DNA of 32,679 nt from an uncultured Bacteroidales bacterium (GTDB taxonomy: Bacteria > Bacteroidota > Bacteroidia > Bacteroidales > Tenuifilaceae): contig CALGIR010000222.1 in NCBI GenBank assembly GCA_937915475.1, forward strand, positions 1 through 32,679, written 5' to 3'. Positions 15,736 to 24,049 of this stretch are shown one piece after another. The position numbers and the translations under genes were made by a program. The notes under the pieces are model-generated. The model saw only the letters and a list, made by a program, of their open reading frames with translations, did not search any database and was not told where the DNA came from. Numbering within the stretch: the first letter of the stretch is position 1; each line of letters starts with the position of its first letter.

Positions 15736-16991
15736 TAATGAACAGGCAGTATGATGTAGTGGTGATTGGTGCTGGTCCGGCAGGATTACTTGCTGCCGGA
15801 AAGGCAGCAATGGAAGGTGCAAGGGTACTGGTTTTAGAAAAAATGGAAAAACCAGCTCGAAAACTTCGGATAACTGGCAAAGGTCGATGCAACATAACGA
15901 ACCTTAAACCTCTTGATGAGTTTTTAGCCGAAATAAAACCTGAACCCCGTTTCTTGAGAGATGCTTTCGGCGAATTTTTTAGCAATGATATAATTGAGTT
16001 GATAGAATCCCAGGGGGTTGGTGTAGTTGTAGAAAGAGGTCAGAGGGCTTTCCCTACTAGCGGAAAAGCTTGGGATGTTGCCGAGGCTTTAATCCGTTGG
16101 GCTAAAGGACTCGGAGTTAGCATTGTTTGCCACGCCACAGTAACTGCCATTAATCTCACTAACAATAGCATTAGTTTTGTTGCTTACAAAGCAAATGGAG
16201 AGCATTTGGTACAGTGCGAAAGCGTTGTGCTGGCAACCGGAGGGAAATCTTACCCTGCAACAGGTTCAACAGGTGAAGGCTTTTTATTAGCAGAAAAATG
16301 CGGTCACAGAATTACCCCTTTAAGGCCTACGTTAGTTGGTTTAGAGACTAGCCCTGTGTATGATACCGCTTCAGGGCTCCTCCTTAAAAATGTTAATTTA
16401 TCTGTATTTGTAGACGGAAAAAAGATAAGTCAAGAGTTTGGCGAATTGGAGAATATGCCCTATGGCCTTGGCGGTGCAATAGCGTTAAGGGTAAGCAGGG
16501 AGGTTGTAGGCTTTTTAGATGATGGGAGAGATGTTGAATTGGAGATTGATTTTAAGCCTGCATTAAATCATGAAAAAATAGATAAACGCTTGCTTCGAGA
16601 GATTGATGGGAATCCAAAAATGGGCATGATTGATTTAGCACGCAAGTTGTTGCCCAAGCAGTTAGCCGAAATAATGCTTGACGAGTTGGGGATAGCATTC
16701 CAGAAAATTGTTTCTAGAACTTCATCAGACGACCGTAAACTTATTAGGCTTTGGTTAAAGGAAAAGCGTTTTAGTGTAACCGGCTATCGTCCTTGGAACG
16801 AGGCAATAGCCACAGCGGGTGGAGTTTCGCTTAAAGAGGTTAATCCGCATACCATGGAATCGAAACTTGTGAAAGGATTATACTTTGGAGGTGAAGTTCT
16901 GGACCTAGATGGTGCAACCGGAGGATTCAATCTGCAAATTGCCTATTCAACAGGATGGTTGGCGGGTAAGAGTGCTGCTGCAACTCGCTAG
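15732..16991 (+). CDS. BaiN/HI0933-family NAD(P)/FAD-dependent oxidoreductase
   Basis: This is a 419-residue flavoprotein. The N-terminal FAD-binding GAGPAGLLAA is followed by the family hallmark KPARKLRITGKGRCNITN. Later motifs are VVLATGGKSYPATGSTGEG and the C-terminal GGVSLKEVNPHTMESKLVKG ... GGEVLDLDGATGGFNLQ. The family (YhiN, HI0933, BaiN) is widespread. One member acts on bile-acid intermediates, but the general substrate is unresolved. The ATG at 15732 overlaps the preceding stop by four bases, and the ATG at 15738 is an equally good start (MNRQYDVVVIGAG). Its stop shares a CTAG with the convergent FAH-family gene. Confidence 0.92.
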   Translation: MIMNRQYDVVVIGAGPAGLLAAGKAAMEGARVLVLEKMEKPARKLRITGKGRCNITNLKPLDEFLAEIKPEPRFLRDAFGEFFSNDIIELIESQGVGVVVERGQRAFPTSGKAWDVAEALIRWAKGLGVSIVCHATVTAINLTNNSISFVAYKANGEHLVQCESVVLATGGKSYPATGSTGEGFLLAEKCGHRITPLRPTLVGLETSPVYDTASGLLLKNVNLSVFVDGKKISQEFGELENMPYGLGGAIALRVSREVVGFLDDGRDVELEIDFKPALNHEKIDKRLLREIDGNPKMGMIDLARKLLPKQLAEIMLDELGIAFQKIVSRTSSDDRKLIRLWLKEKRFSVTGYRPWNEAIATAGGVSLKEVNPHTMESKLVKGLYFGGEVLDLDGATGGFNLQIAYSTGWLAGKSAAATR

Positions 16992-17599
16992 CGAATAAAA
17001 AAATCGAGCATAAGGTTATCGTTCATATAGGCTTTCAGCCTATCGCCAATTTTAATGGGGCCAACCCCCGAGGGCGTTCCTGTGTAGATTAAATCACCAA
17101 TTTTTAGGGTAACAAACTGCGATAGGTATGCAATAAGCTTATCGGCACTAAAAATCATTTGCGATGTGTTCCCTCGTTGTACGGTTTCGTCATTCTTATC
17201 AAGCCAAAAGTCAATGCTTTTTATGTCACCAAGGGTTTCTATATTAACAAAATTACTAATGGGTGCGGCACCGTCAAAGGCTTTTGATATTTCCCAGGGT
17301 AGCCCTTTTTGCTTGCATTCTTGCTGTAAATCTCTGGCCGTAAAATCAATGCCCAACCCAATTTCGTTATAGTAACGGTGGGCAAACTTCTCTGCAATAT
17401 TTCTTCCCAAGCGATTAATCTTAATAACAACCTCCACTTCATGATGAACCTCATTTGAGAAAAGGGGATAGAAAAATGGTTGATTGTTCCTCAAAAGTGC
17501 GGTGTCGGGTTTAAAGAAAAAAACAGGTTTATCAGGCACTGGCGATGCCATCTCTTTGGTGTGCTCTGTATAGTTCCTCCCTATGCAAATAATTTTCAT
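16988..17599 (-). CDS. Fumarylacetoacetate hydrolase (FAH) family protein
   Basis: The 203-residue protein matches the short FAHD1/YcgM type. It opens MKIICIGRNYTEHTKEM and then has KPVFFFKPDTALL, HHEVEVVIKI (metal-binding Glu residues), GIDFTARDLQ, KAFDGAAPIS and IYTGTPSGVGPIKIGD. Family members hydrolyse acylpyruvates or decarboxylate oxaloacetate with Mg2+ or Mn2+. The exact substrate is not determined. The gene converges on the flavoprotein gene with a 4-base overlap of stop codons. Confidence 0.9.
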   Translation of the reverse strand: MKIICIGRNYTEHTKEMASPVPDKPVFFFKPDTALLRNNQPFFYPLFSNEVHHEVEVVIKINRLGRNIAEKFAHRYYNEIGLGIDFTARDLQQECKQKGLPWEISKAFDGAAPISNFVNIETLGDIKSIDFWLDKNDETVQRGNTSQMIFSADKLIAYLSQFVTLKIGDLIYTGTPSGVGPIKIGDRLKAYMNDNLMLDFFIR

Positions 17600-17871
17600 T
17601 AAGTAAAATTTTAATGTTCAGATGTGCTTCAAAACTCAATAAAAAGCATGGAATAGGAAGAAATGTCTGCTACTTAAAAAAAGAAAATACCCTGTTCTGA
17701 AAATCTTCCATTACCACCATAGAATTAAATATTAGCAGTTGTGGTAGTGCCAAAAGTATCTTTTAATCTTTTAAAAGCAAAGTAAACTATATTTAAAACA
17801 GATGTTTTTTGAGAAGCCTAATTCGATTATTTAATAAAATAAGTACATTTGAAAAACTAAAACCTTCAACC

Positions 17872-19257
17872 ATGAATTTTAAACATTTTACTTTAGCTCT
17901 GGTAGTCACTTTGCTACTTGCTTTTAGTGCTAATAGTCAGGAGAGTACCAAAGGGAGTAAAGAAGAAAAGGTAAAAACAGGCTGGAACTTTGGTGGCCTC
18001 CCTGCTGTGTCGTTTGACTCAGACCTTGGCTTTCAGTACGGTGCACTGCTCAATATTTTTAACTATGGTGATGGTAGCATGTACCCAAGTTTTAAGCACA
18101 ATCTATACGTCGAGTGGTCGCGCTTTACAAAGGGTAGCGGTATAAACAGAATTTTCTTCGATACAAAGCATTTGATACCAGGGGTAAGGTTTACCACAGA
18201 TTTAAGCCTATTAACTGATAAGATGTATGACTTTTACGGGTTTAATGGGTACGAATCTCAGTATAATGCTGCTTGGGTTGATAGTGATGCTCCCGACAAC
18301 TATCTATCCAGAGCATTTTACAAGTACGATAGAAAACTATTCCGATTCTCGGTCGATTTGCAGGGTAAACTTCCCATTGAGAATTTTGGTTGGGCTGCCG
18401 GAATAGGAATGTTTAATTATCAAATAGGCTCAGTTGATATCGATAAGCTTAATAAGGGGAAAGATGATGAGGATAAATTGCCAGATATTCCTTCACTTTA
18501 TCAGCACTACATAAATTGGGGTATTATTTCGGCCGATGAGGCTGAGGGCAGTTTTGTTACATACCTTAAGGCTGGGGTAGTTTACGATACCCGCGATAAT
18601 GAGCCAAACCCCAATAGGGGGATATGGACAGAGGCTGTTTTTTCTTATGCCCCTTCGTTTATGGGAATTGGCAGCGAGTTTCAGCACATGAAATTTAACC
18701 TAACCCACCGTCAATACTTTACACTCTTTCCAGAGCGGCTTACTTTTGCATACCGTTTAGGGTATCAGGGAACTGTGTTTGGTGCTTGTCCCTTCTACTT
18801 GCAACCTAGTATTACTACGCTAATTTTACGCGGGTCAACTTCCGAAGGCCTTGGTGGAGGGAAATCTGTTCGCGGTGTTGTTCGTAATCGGGTTATTGGT
18901 GATGGTATTGCCTGGGCAAACCTTGAACTCCGTTGGAAATTTGTTCGCTTCCAGTTCATCAATCAAAATTTTTATCTGTCGTTAAATGGCTTTGTTGATG
19001 CTGGGCAGGTAGTTACACCCATTAAGTTTAGCACTAGCGATGTTAATTGGGATACTTACAACTGGCAAACACCTGAGAACACCCCGACAAAGGATGAAAT
19101 TTTTAGCGATGATAAGGAATCGCTCCACATGAGCTACGGTGCTGGCCTTAGAATTGTAATGAACAGAAACTTTATCATTGCCATTGACCATGGTCGCCCC
19201 TTCGATGAACGCGATGGCAAAAGTGGAACTTATATAGGGCTGAATTTTCTATTCTAG
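17872..19257 (+). CDS. Outer-membrane beta-barrel protein, Omp85/BamA-like without POTRA
   Basis: The product has 461 residues from the ATG at 17872. A signal peptide ends near FSANSQ (residue 23). The rest is a beta-barrel-like pattern of alternating strands, beginning WNFGGLPAVSFDSDLGFQYG. It also has the Omp85-like LRGSTSEGLGGGKSVRGVVRNR and ends in an aromatic strand (YIGLNFLF). No POTRA repeats are present, so it is likely a single-barrel surface-antigen (D15-like) protein of the outer membrane. An upstream TTG at 17809 is in frame, but the ATG directly precedes the signal peptide and is preferred. It ends at a strong terminator shared with the convergent DUF819 gene. Confidence 0.82.
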   Translation: MNFKHFTLALVVTLLLAFSANSQESTKGSKEEKVKTGWNFGGLPAVSFDSDLGFQYGALLNIFNYGDGSMYPSFKHNLYVEWSRFTKGSGINRIFFDTKHLIPGVRFTTDLSLLTDKMYDFYGFNGYESQYNAAWVDSDAPDNYLSRAFYKYDRKLFRFSVDLQGKLPIENFGWAAGIGMFNYQIGSVDIDKLNKGKDDEDKLPDIPSLYQHYINWGIISADEAEGSFVTYLKAGVVYDTRDNEPNPNRGIWTEAVFSYAPSFMGIGSEFQHMKFNLTHRQYFTLFPERLTFAYRLGYQGTVFGACPFYLQPSITTLILRGSTSEGLGGGKSVRGVVRNRVIGDGIAWANLELRWKFVRFQFINQNFYLSLNGFVDAGQVVTPIKFSTSDVNWDTYNWQTPENTPTKDEIFSDDKESLHMSYGAGLRIVMNRNFIIAIDHGRPFDERDGKSGTYIGLNFLF

Positions 19258-19277
19258 ACTTGGAGTATTAAAAGTGT

Positions 19278-19317
19278 AAATCGGGTTATGAATGAATATC
19301 ATTCTATAACCCGATTT
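19278..19317. terminator. Strong bidirectional terminator
   Basis: AAATCGGGTTAT (19278-19289) pairs perfectly with 19306-19317. GAATGA (19290-19295) pairs with TCATTC (19299-19304) around a 3-base loop, with one bulged T at 19305. The 18-bp stem is followed by a T-rich run (19315-19325) and lies between convergent genes. Confidence 0.9.
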
Positions 19318-19340
19318 TGTTTTTTGCAGATTTTATGGCA

Positions 19341-20486
19341 TCAGAAAAATTTCAGAGCTTCTGCTATAATATAACCCAAATAGTTGCCAACGGCATAGCC
19401 AATAATGCCAACTGTTAAACCTGATACGATAACTTTTTTATTCCCAATAGCAGCTGCAATTACAGGAACAAAGGGTGGTGAGCAAACTAGCGCTGTTGAT
19501 GTTATCATCGTTGTATCTGCATCAATTTTAAATACTTTTGAAAGGAGCACGTGTAGAACTAACGAGCCGAATACGGCAAAGGTGATATAACCAAACAGGC
19601 CTGGGGTTAGACCGGCAAATCGGCTAATATCGGCCATTGAGGCTACAACAAGGCTGAAGATTAGGATTAAGTACATTCCCGCTTCAAAGGTTTTATCAAT
19701 CCTATTGATTTTAGGTATCATCGATGCTACTATGCTAAGGGTTGTAATAGCAAGTATTACAACAACCATTTGCTGGTTTTCAGAAACGAGTAGGCTTAAA
19801 CCCCCTGCAACGGCAAAAATAATTACCGAAACTAGGGCAGCCCAAAGAATAGGAATAAACTTTTTTCGGGTAAGCATTCCTTGGTAAGGGTCTTTACCGT
19901 CAAAGTCCTTTTCAACATCATCTGTCTTTTTAACGGGGAATGGCTTTAGGAAAATGCGGATTACCTTTTGCCCAATGGTCATTAGAAAGGCTAAGTAGGC
20001 TACCGAAATAGCCATATCGTAAGTGTGGGTAAGCACATAGGTGTCGGCATCGATGTTGAGCATTATTTTTAGTGCTGCCAAATTTGGTGTTCCGCCAGTG
20101 TAAACGCCAACCAGCATACCCGAAATCTTCCATGCCTCGGGCATTCCTTTTCCCCTAAAAAGGAAGAAACCAATTGTTACAATAATCGTTACCGAGAGTA
20201 TCCCAATGAATAGGGAGAGAAAAGTGCTCTTTGCGAGTTTACTCCACTCTTTGATATTGGCCGAGAAGAGTAGTAGGGGAATGGCCAGTGGAATAGTAAT
20301 CATTGTAACTAAATCCTGAACTTTAGCACTTCCCTCGGGAAGAATTCCAATGTTTCCAATAATTAACCCAAGGAGGTAGGCAATAAATACTGCGCCAAGT
20401 TTATTGATAAACTTAAACCTATGGCATAGGTGCAGAATTAGCAGTGGGGAAAAAACATAAAAAACGATTAGGATAGTGATTTTCAT
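19341..20486 (-). CDS. DUF819-family integral membrane protein
   Basis: The 381-residue protein has about ten hydrophobic helices. It carries the recognisable DUF819 (YjcL-like) patterns LLILHLCHRFKFINKLGAV, GMLVGVYTGGTPNLAALK, TYDMAISVAYLAFLMTIG and the C-terminal CSPPFVPVIAAAIGNKKVIV. Function is unproven, and the family is sometimes suggested to be a transporter. It lies 75 bp downstream of a large histidine kinase gene on the same strand, so the two may be co-transcribed. Confidence 0.85.
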   Translation of the reverse strand: MKITILIVFYVFSPLLILHLCHRFKFINKLGAVFIAYLLGLIIGNIGILPEGSAKVQDLVTMITIPLAIPLLLFSANIKEWSKLAKSTFLSLFIGILSVTIIVTIGFFLFRGKGMPEAWKISGMLVGVYTGGTPNLAALKIMLNIDADTYVLTHTYDMAISVAYLAFLMTIGQKVIRIFLKPFPVKKTDDVEKDFDGKDPYQGMLTRKKFIPILWAALVSVIIFAVAGGLSLLVSENQQMVVVILAITTLSIVASMIPKINRIDKTFEAGMYLILIFSLVVASMADISRFAGLTPGLFGYITFAVFGSLVLHVLLSKVFKIDADTTMITSTALVCSPPFVPVIAAAIGNKKVIVSGLTVGIIGYAVGNYLGYIIAEALKFF

Positions 20487-20561
20487 ACTAAGTATTTTTT
20501 TTGCTAATGTATAAAAAATTCGGAAAGCATGTTTAATTAATGGTGTAAGCTAATCAGGTGC

Positions 20562-23500
20562 CTAATCACCGATGTATTTTGGTAAAGTGATAGTAAAGGT
20601 TGAGCCCTGACCTTCAATGGATTCAACATGTATTTTTCCGCCATTTTTGTCAATAAAGTTTTTCACCAGTTTCAGTCCCAGCCCAGTTCCCTTCTCTTTA
20701 TTTGTGCCTAATGATGTGAAGTTAAAGTTGTTATCAAAAAGTATTGGAATTTTATTTTCGGGTATGCCAACTCCAGAATCTGCTATGGAAATTTCAATAC
20801 TGTCCCCTTTTGAATTGGACGATATGCTAACAGTACCTGCATTTGGGGTGAATTTTATGCTATTGGTTACCAAATTTCTTAGCGCAGTTTTTATCATCTC
20901 TTCATCCACAAAAACGGGGATATTATCTTCAATATCTTTTACGACATTAATCCCTTTAGCATTTGCAGCTCCTATGCTCAGGGCAATTATTTGGTCAAAT
21001 AAAGGCGCAAGATTTGTTCTTTTGGGTTTATAGATGTCTGTTCGTTGTGAATTTGCCCATTCAAGCAAGTTTTCGAGCAAAGCATATGTTTCTTTGCTAG
21101 TTGTTTGCAGGGTGTTAAGTGCCGATTCCTTAGTTTCTTTATCCATCTTATCTTCCTTACTAGCGTAAATTTCAACAAGTTGGCTAATTGAGCTAATGGG
21201 CGAACGCAAGTCGTGGCTAATTATTGAAAAGAGTTGGTCTTTTAGCGTATTTGCTTCTTGCCATGCCATTTCTGCCTCTTTTATCCGAGTAATATCGGCA
21301 AGGGTAACCAGTACCTCTTTAACGTTATCTTTATCATCCTTTGTTATTCCGAAATTAGATAGGATATGCTTTACATCCCCATTTGGTGTTATAAACGCTT
21401 GCTCAAAATCTCCTTTTACAGGAATCCCATTTTCCAAATCGCAGATGTTTTTTTCAAAATTGAAACTTGGGTTTGGTATTAAGCTTCTAAAAAAATCTTT
21501 TCTTGTAATTACGGGGCGTTTTTCCCCAAATTCTAGTATTTTATATGCTTCAGTAGTAAATGTAACAGTATCAATTCCAGGGTAAAACCAAATGCTGCCC
21601 AGTTTAGCCACAGCTTGTGCTTGGCTTAATTTGGCTCGGCTATTTTTAAGTTCTAATTCGGTTCTCTTTTCAACGGATATGTCTTCAACCAGAATAATGA
21701 AATGGGAGATGCTTCCCAGTGCGTCTTTTATGCTTTTGAGGCTTACCTTACAGTGAATGGGTACAGAATTTCGAGCAATAAAACGTTTTTCAATGGAATA
21801 ACCTTCTGATTTGTGGGTAATAACCTGATTAAATAGTTTGCTCTCGGTATGAACGTCCTCGGGGTGCGTTAGCTCATCAAGGTTTTTTCCTAGGAGCTCA
21901 TGCTGAGAATATCCTAGAATTTTTGTTAGCTGATTATTGAAAGAGATAAACTCCTTTGTAAACGATACTTCAGCCATGCCAATTAAATCAGATTCAAAGA
22001 AAGTTCGAAATTTTTGCTCTCGCTCTGCAATCTTTTCTCCCGACTCTTTTCTGCGGGTAATATCGTGGGTAATAATAAAGAGCATCTCTTTACCATCCAA
22101 AATATGCTTTGTTACATTCGATTCGATATAGAATTTTTTTCCGCTTTTTTTCATGTGTAACCGTTCCATTACCCTAAAATGCCCTTTGTTTCGTCCAATC
22201 TCAATGGTTGACTTAGTTTCGCTGGGCTTATCTGATAGGGTCATGTAACTCTTTCCTATTATTTCTTCCCGACTATATTCGTAAACTCTCTCAAAAGCAG
22301 GATTAACATCATGTATTATAGCCGAGTGGGCATCCACAACGCTAATGGGGTCAATATTAGAGTCAAATAGCGCTTGGTATCGCTGCTCCCGCTCTAACAG
22401 TATTTGTTCCGATTCCTTTCGATTAGTTATATCCATTATCATTCCAAGCACCTTTCCAGTCCTATTATCACTGTTAAATACCTGCCCTTTAATCCAGTAG
22501 TAATTATATCCTCTGTTGTGGCTAAGAATTCTTACCTCAAATTCAAAATCAGCATTCTCTACACTCTTTAACTTGTTTAGGTTGACAATTTGCTTAAGGT
22601 CATCGGGATGGATTATTGTTTTAATTTTGTTAATTGATAGTTTATCAATATTAAAGTCAAATAGCGGGTCGCTGGTGTCGTATGTTATCCAGTTGAATTT
22701 TTTAGAGGTAATGATGTATTCCCACGTGGCAATTCCGCTAATAGCTTGTGCATCAGTTAATATTTCTTGCTTTTGCTTTATTTCTCTTTGGGTATTGCCT
22801 AACTTTTCAATTTCGGTTAGTAGCCTATCGTTTAGTTTACTATACTCTTTTATTTGCCGCTTATCCTCATCGTTTATGTTTTTGCCAATTCTGTTCCTTG
22901 CATTTTGAGCAAAATATGCAATAAGAAGAGTTGCCGCAAATAGTTCCGAATGGTTTATTTGGTCAAACAACAGTAGGCTATAATTGCTAAACAGGAATAT
23001 CAATCCATTGATTGACACAAGTATAAATGTAGAGTATGCAATAAAAGGCAAATATATTGCTGCATAAAAAAATGTAACTACTATTATAGTAAATGCAATT
23101 GCTTCTATGTGGGTTGAGGCTATAAATTGTGGTAAGAGCACTGCTGTAGTAATTATAGAAAGCAACCCTAATGCAAGGGTAATATGAAGGCTATTTGTTT
23201 TTTGCTCAATGCTGTTCTTAATATTAAGAAATGCTTTGGAAAAATAAATGGATAGGAAAAAGATAAGAGCGTTCCCAAAAAGCAAGGGGAGAAACAAGCT
23301 AAAAGATACGGGGATTTGTAGGAAAATAAATAACAACAAAAACTGAGCGATTGATAAAAGGAATGGGATAACGATTGAAATAGCCGTAATCCTATGATTA
23401 TTTAGGTAAATAATGTTTTGGTAAAAATTGTATTTCTTTCTATTTATTGTATAAAAAACAATTGTAACAGCGGCTATCTCAACTACGGATAGTGCAACAG

Positions 23501-23768
23501 CCATTAGTAGTGTGGTAGACAAAGGTTCAGGACTTTGTGTAAGGCTAATGAGTGTGAAATGCGAAATTATAGTAGCAGCAGATAGTCCTACAAGTACTCT
23601 AAAACCCTTGTAAAGCATAAAAAAAACACTAAGTCCAATGGGAAGCCAAAAGTAAATGTAATAGGTTGATTGGTTTAGCAGATAGTAAGCAAAAACAGCA
23701 GTTGCTATATATCCCAAAAAAGCCCATATATTGGTAATTAAGTTACTCTTATTCTCAAATAATATCAT
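20562..23768 (-). CDS. Membrane histidine kinase with MASE1-like sensor and four PAS domains
   Basis: This is a 1068-residue sensor kinase. Residues about 1-300 hold eight or so membrane helices resembling a MASE1-type sensor. Four PAS/PAC-like units follow (about 330-455, 465-585, 590-715 and 720-835, each with PxD or DITxRKE-type ends). HisKA has phospho-acceptor His852 (FSIISHDLRSPISS), then the HATPase has NLVTNSIKFT, DSGVGIP and GTGLGLKLVKNF. There is no receiver domain, so it is not a hybrid kinase, and no response regulator is adjacent. The partner and signal are unknown. DUF819 follows downstream on the same strand. Confidence 0.92.
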   Translation of the reverse strand: MILFENKSNLITNIWAFLGYIATAVFAYYLLNQSTYYIYFWLPIGLSVFFMLYKGFRVLVGLSAATIISHFTLISLTQSPEPLSTTLLMAVALSVVEIAAVTIVFYTINRKKYNFYQNIIYLNNHRITAISIVIPFLLSIAQFLLLFIFLQIPVSFSLFLPLLFGNALIFFLSIYFSKAFLNIKNSIEQKTNSLHITLALGLLSIITTAVLLPQFIASTHIEAIAFTIIVVTFFYAAIYLPFIAYSTFILVSINGLIFLFSNYSLLLFDQINHSELFAATLLIAYFAQNARNRIGKNINDEDKRQIKEYSKLNDRLLTEIEKLGNTQREIKQKQEILTDAQAISGIATWEYIITSKKFNWITYDTSDPLFDFNIDKLSINKIKTIIHPDDLKQIVNLNKLKSVENADFEFEVRILSHNRGYNYYWIKGQVFNSDNRTGKVLGMIMDITNRKESEQILLEREQRYQALFDSNIDPISVVDAHSAIIHDVNPAFERVYEYSREEIIGKSYMTLSDKPSETKSTIEIGRNKGHFRVMERLHMKKSGKKFYIESNVTKHILDGKEMLFIITHDITRRKESGEKIAEREQKFRTFFESDLIGMAEVSFTKEFISFNNQLTKILGYSQHELLGKNLDELTHPEDVHTESKLFNQVITHKSEGYSIEKRFIARNSVPIHCKVSLKSIKDALGSISHFIILVEDISVEKRTELELKNSRAKLSQAQAVAKLGSIWFYPGIDTVTFTTEAYKILEFGEKRPVITRKDFFRSLIPNPSFNFEKNICDLENGIPVKGDFEQAFITPNGDVKHILSNFGITKDDKDNVKEVLVTLADITRIKEAEMAWQEANTLKDQLFSIISHDLRSPISSISQLVEIYASKEDKMDKETKESALNTLQTTSKETYALLENLLEWANSQRTDIYKPKRTNLAPLFDQIIALSIGAANAKGINVVKDIEDNIPVFVDEEMIKTALRNLVTNSIKFTPNAGTVSISSNSKGDSIEISIADSGVGIPENKIPILFDNNFNFTSLGTNKEKGTGLGLKLVKNFIDKNGGKIHVESIEGQGSTFTITLPKYIGD

Positions 23769-23943
23769 CTAAGTGTTTTATATAGTGATGAGTGCAAGTT
23801 TTTGAAGGTTAAAGCATCTTAACCATTTAAACAATAAAATTGCAGAGTTGTTTTTGGTTGGTTTTTATGACAGCATGTTACTATATTTCTGTTCATTAAC
23901 AATAGGGTTTCTACTTTTGTATAGAAAGTTTGTAACAAATGTA

Positions 23944-23951
23944 TATTTTTG
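23944..23951 (+). promoter_or_regulatory. Possible minus-7 promoter box of the YfcC gene
   Basis: TATTTTTG fits TAnnTTTG exactly. TTTG sites upstream (for example in ACTTTTGTATAG) are not at the expected 19-21 bp spacing. A start near 23957 would place the GGGG/CCCC hairpin and a 21-codon ORF in the leader. Confidence 0.4.
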
Positions 23952-23963
23952 CCCCCGCATTTA

Positions 23964-24019
23964 GGGGAACAATGATATTCTGTTGTTATGATGGATGGCG
24001 GCTAAGGTACCCCTTTTTT
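23964..24019 (+). promoter_or_regulatory. Structured leader of the YfcC gene with a terminator-like hairpin
   Basis: AGGGG (23963-23967) can pair with CCCCT (24010-24014), followed by six T (24014-24019), which resembles a terminator. CCCCC (23952-23956) could instead pair with the same GGGG over a short loop. A 21-codon ORF (ATG 23972, stop 24035-24037) lies between. The loop of the longer hairpin is over 40 bases, so folding support is modest. Confidence 0.3.
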
Positions 24020-24049
24020 GAAATAATTTACTTCTAAGGACTATAAAAC

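Noticed and set aside
17712..17746. Inverted repeat TACCAC/GTGGTA as an operator
   Set aside because: It is only a 6-bp stem with a 23-base gap in AT-rich DNA, compatible with chance.
17809..17871. Upstream TTG start extending the outer-membrane protein by 21 residues
   Set aside because: The ATG at 17872 directly precedes a good signal peptide, while the extension would bury it.
20562..23768. Calling the large kinase a hybrid sensor kinase
   Set aside because: No receiver domain is present. The protein ends shortly after the HATPase G2 box.
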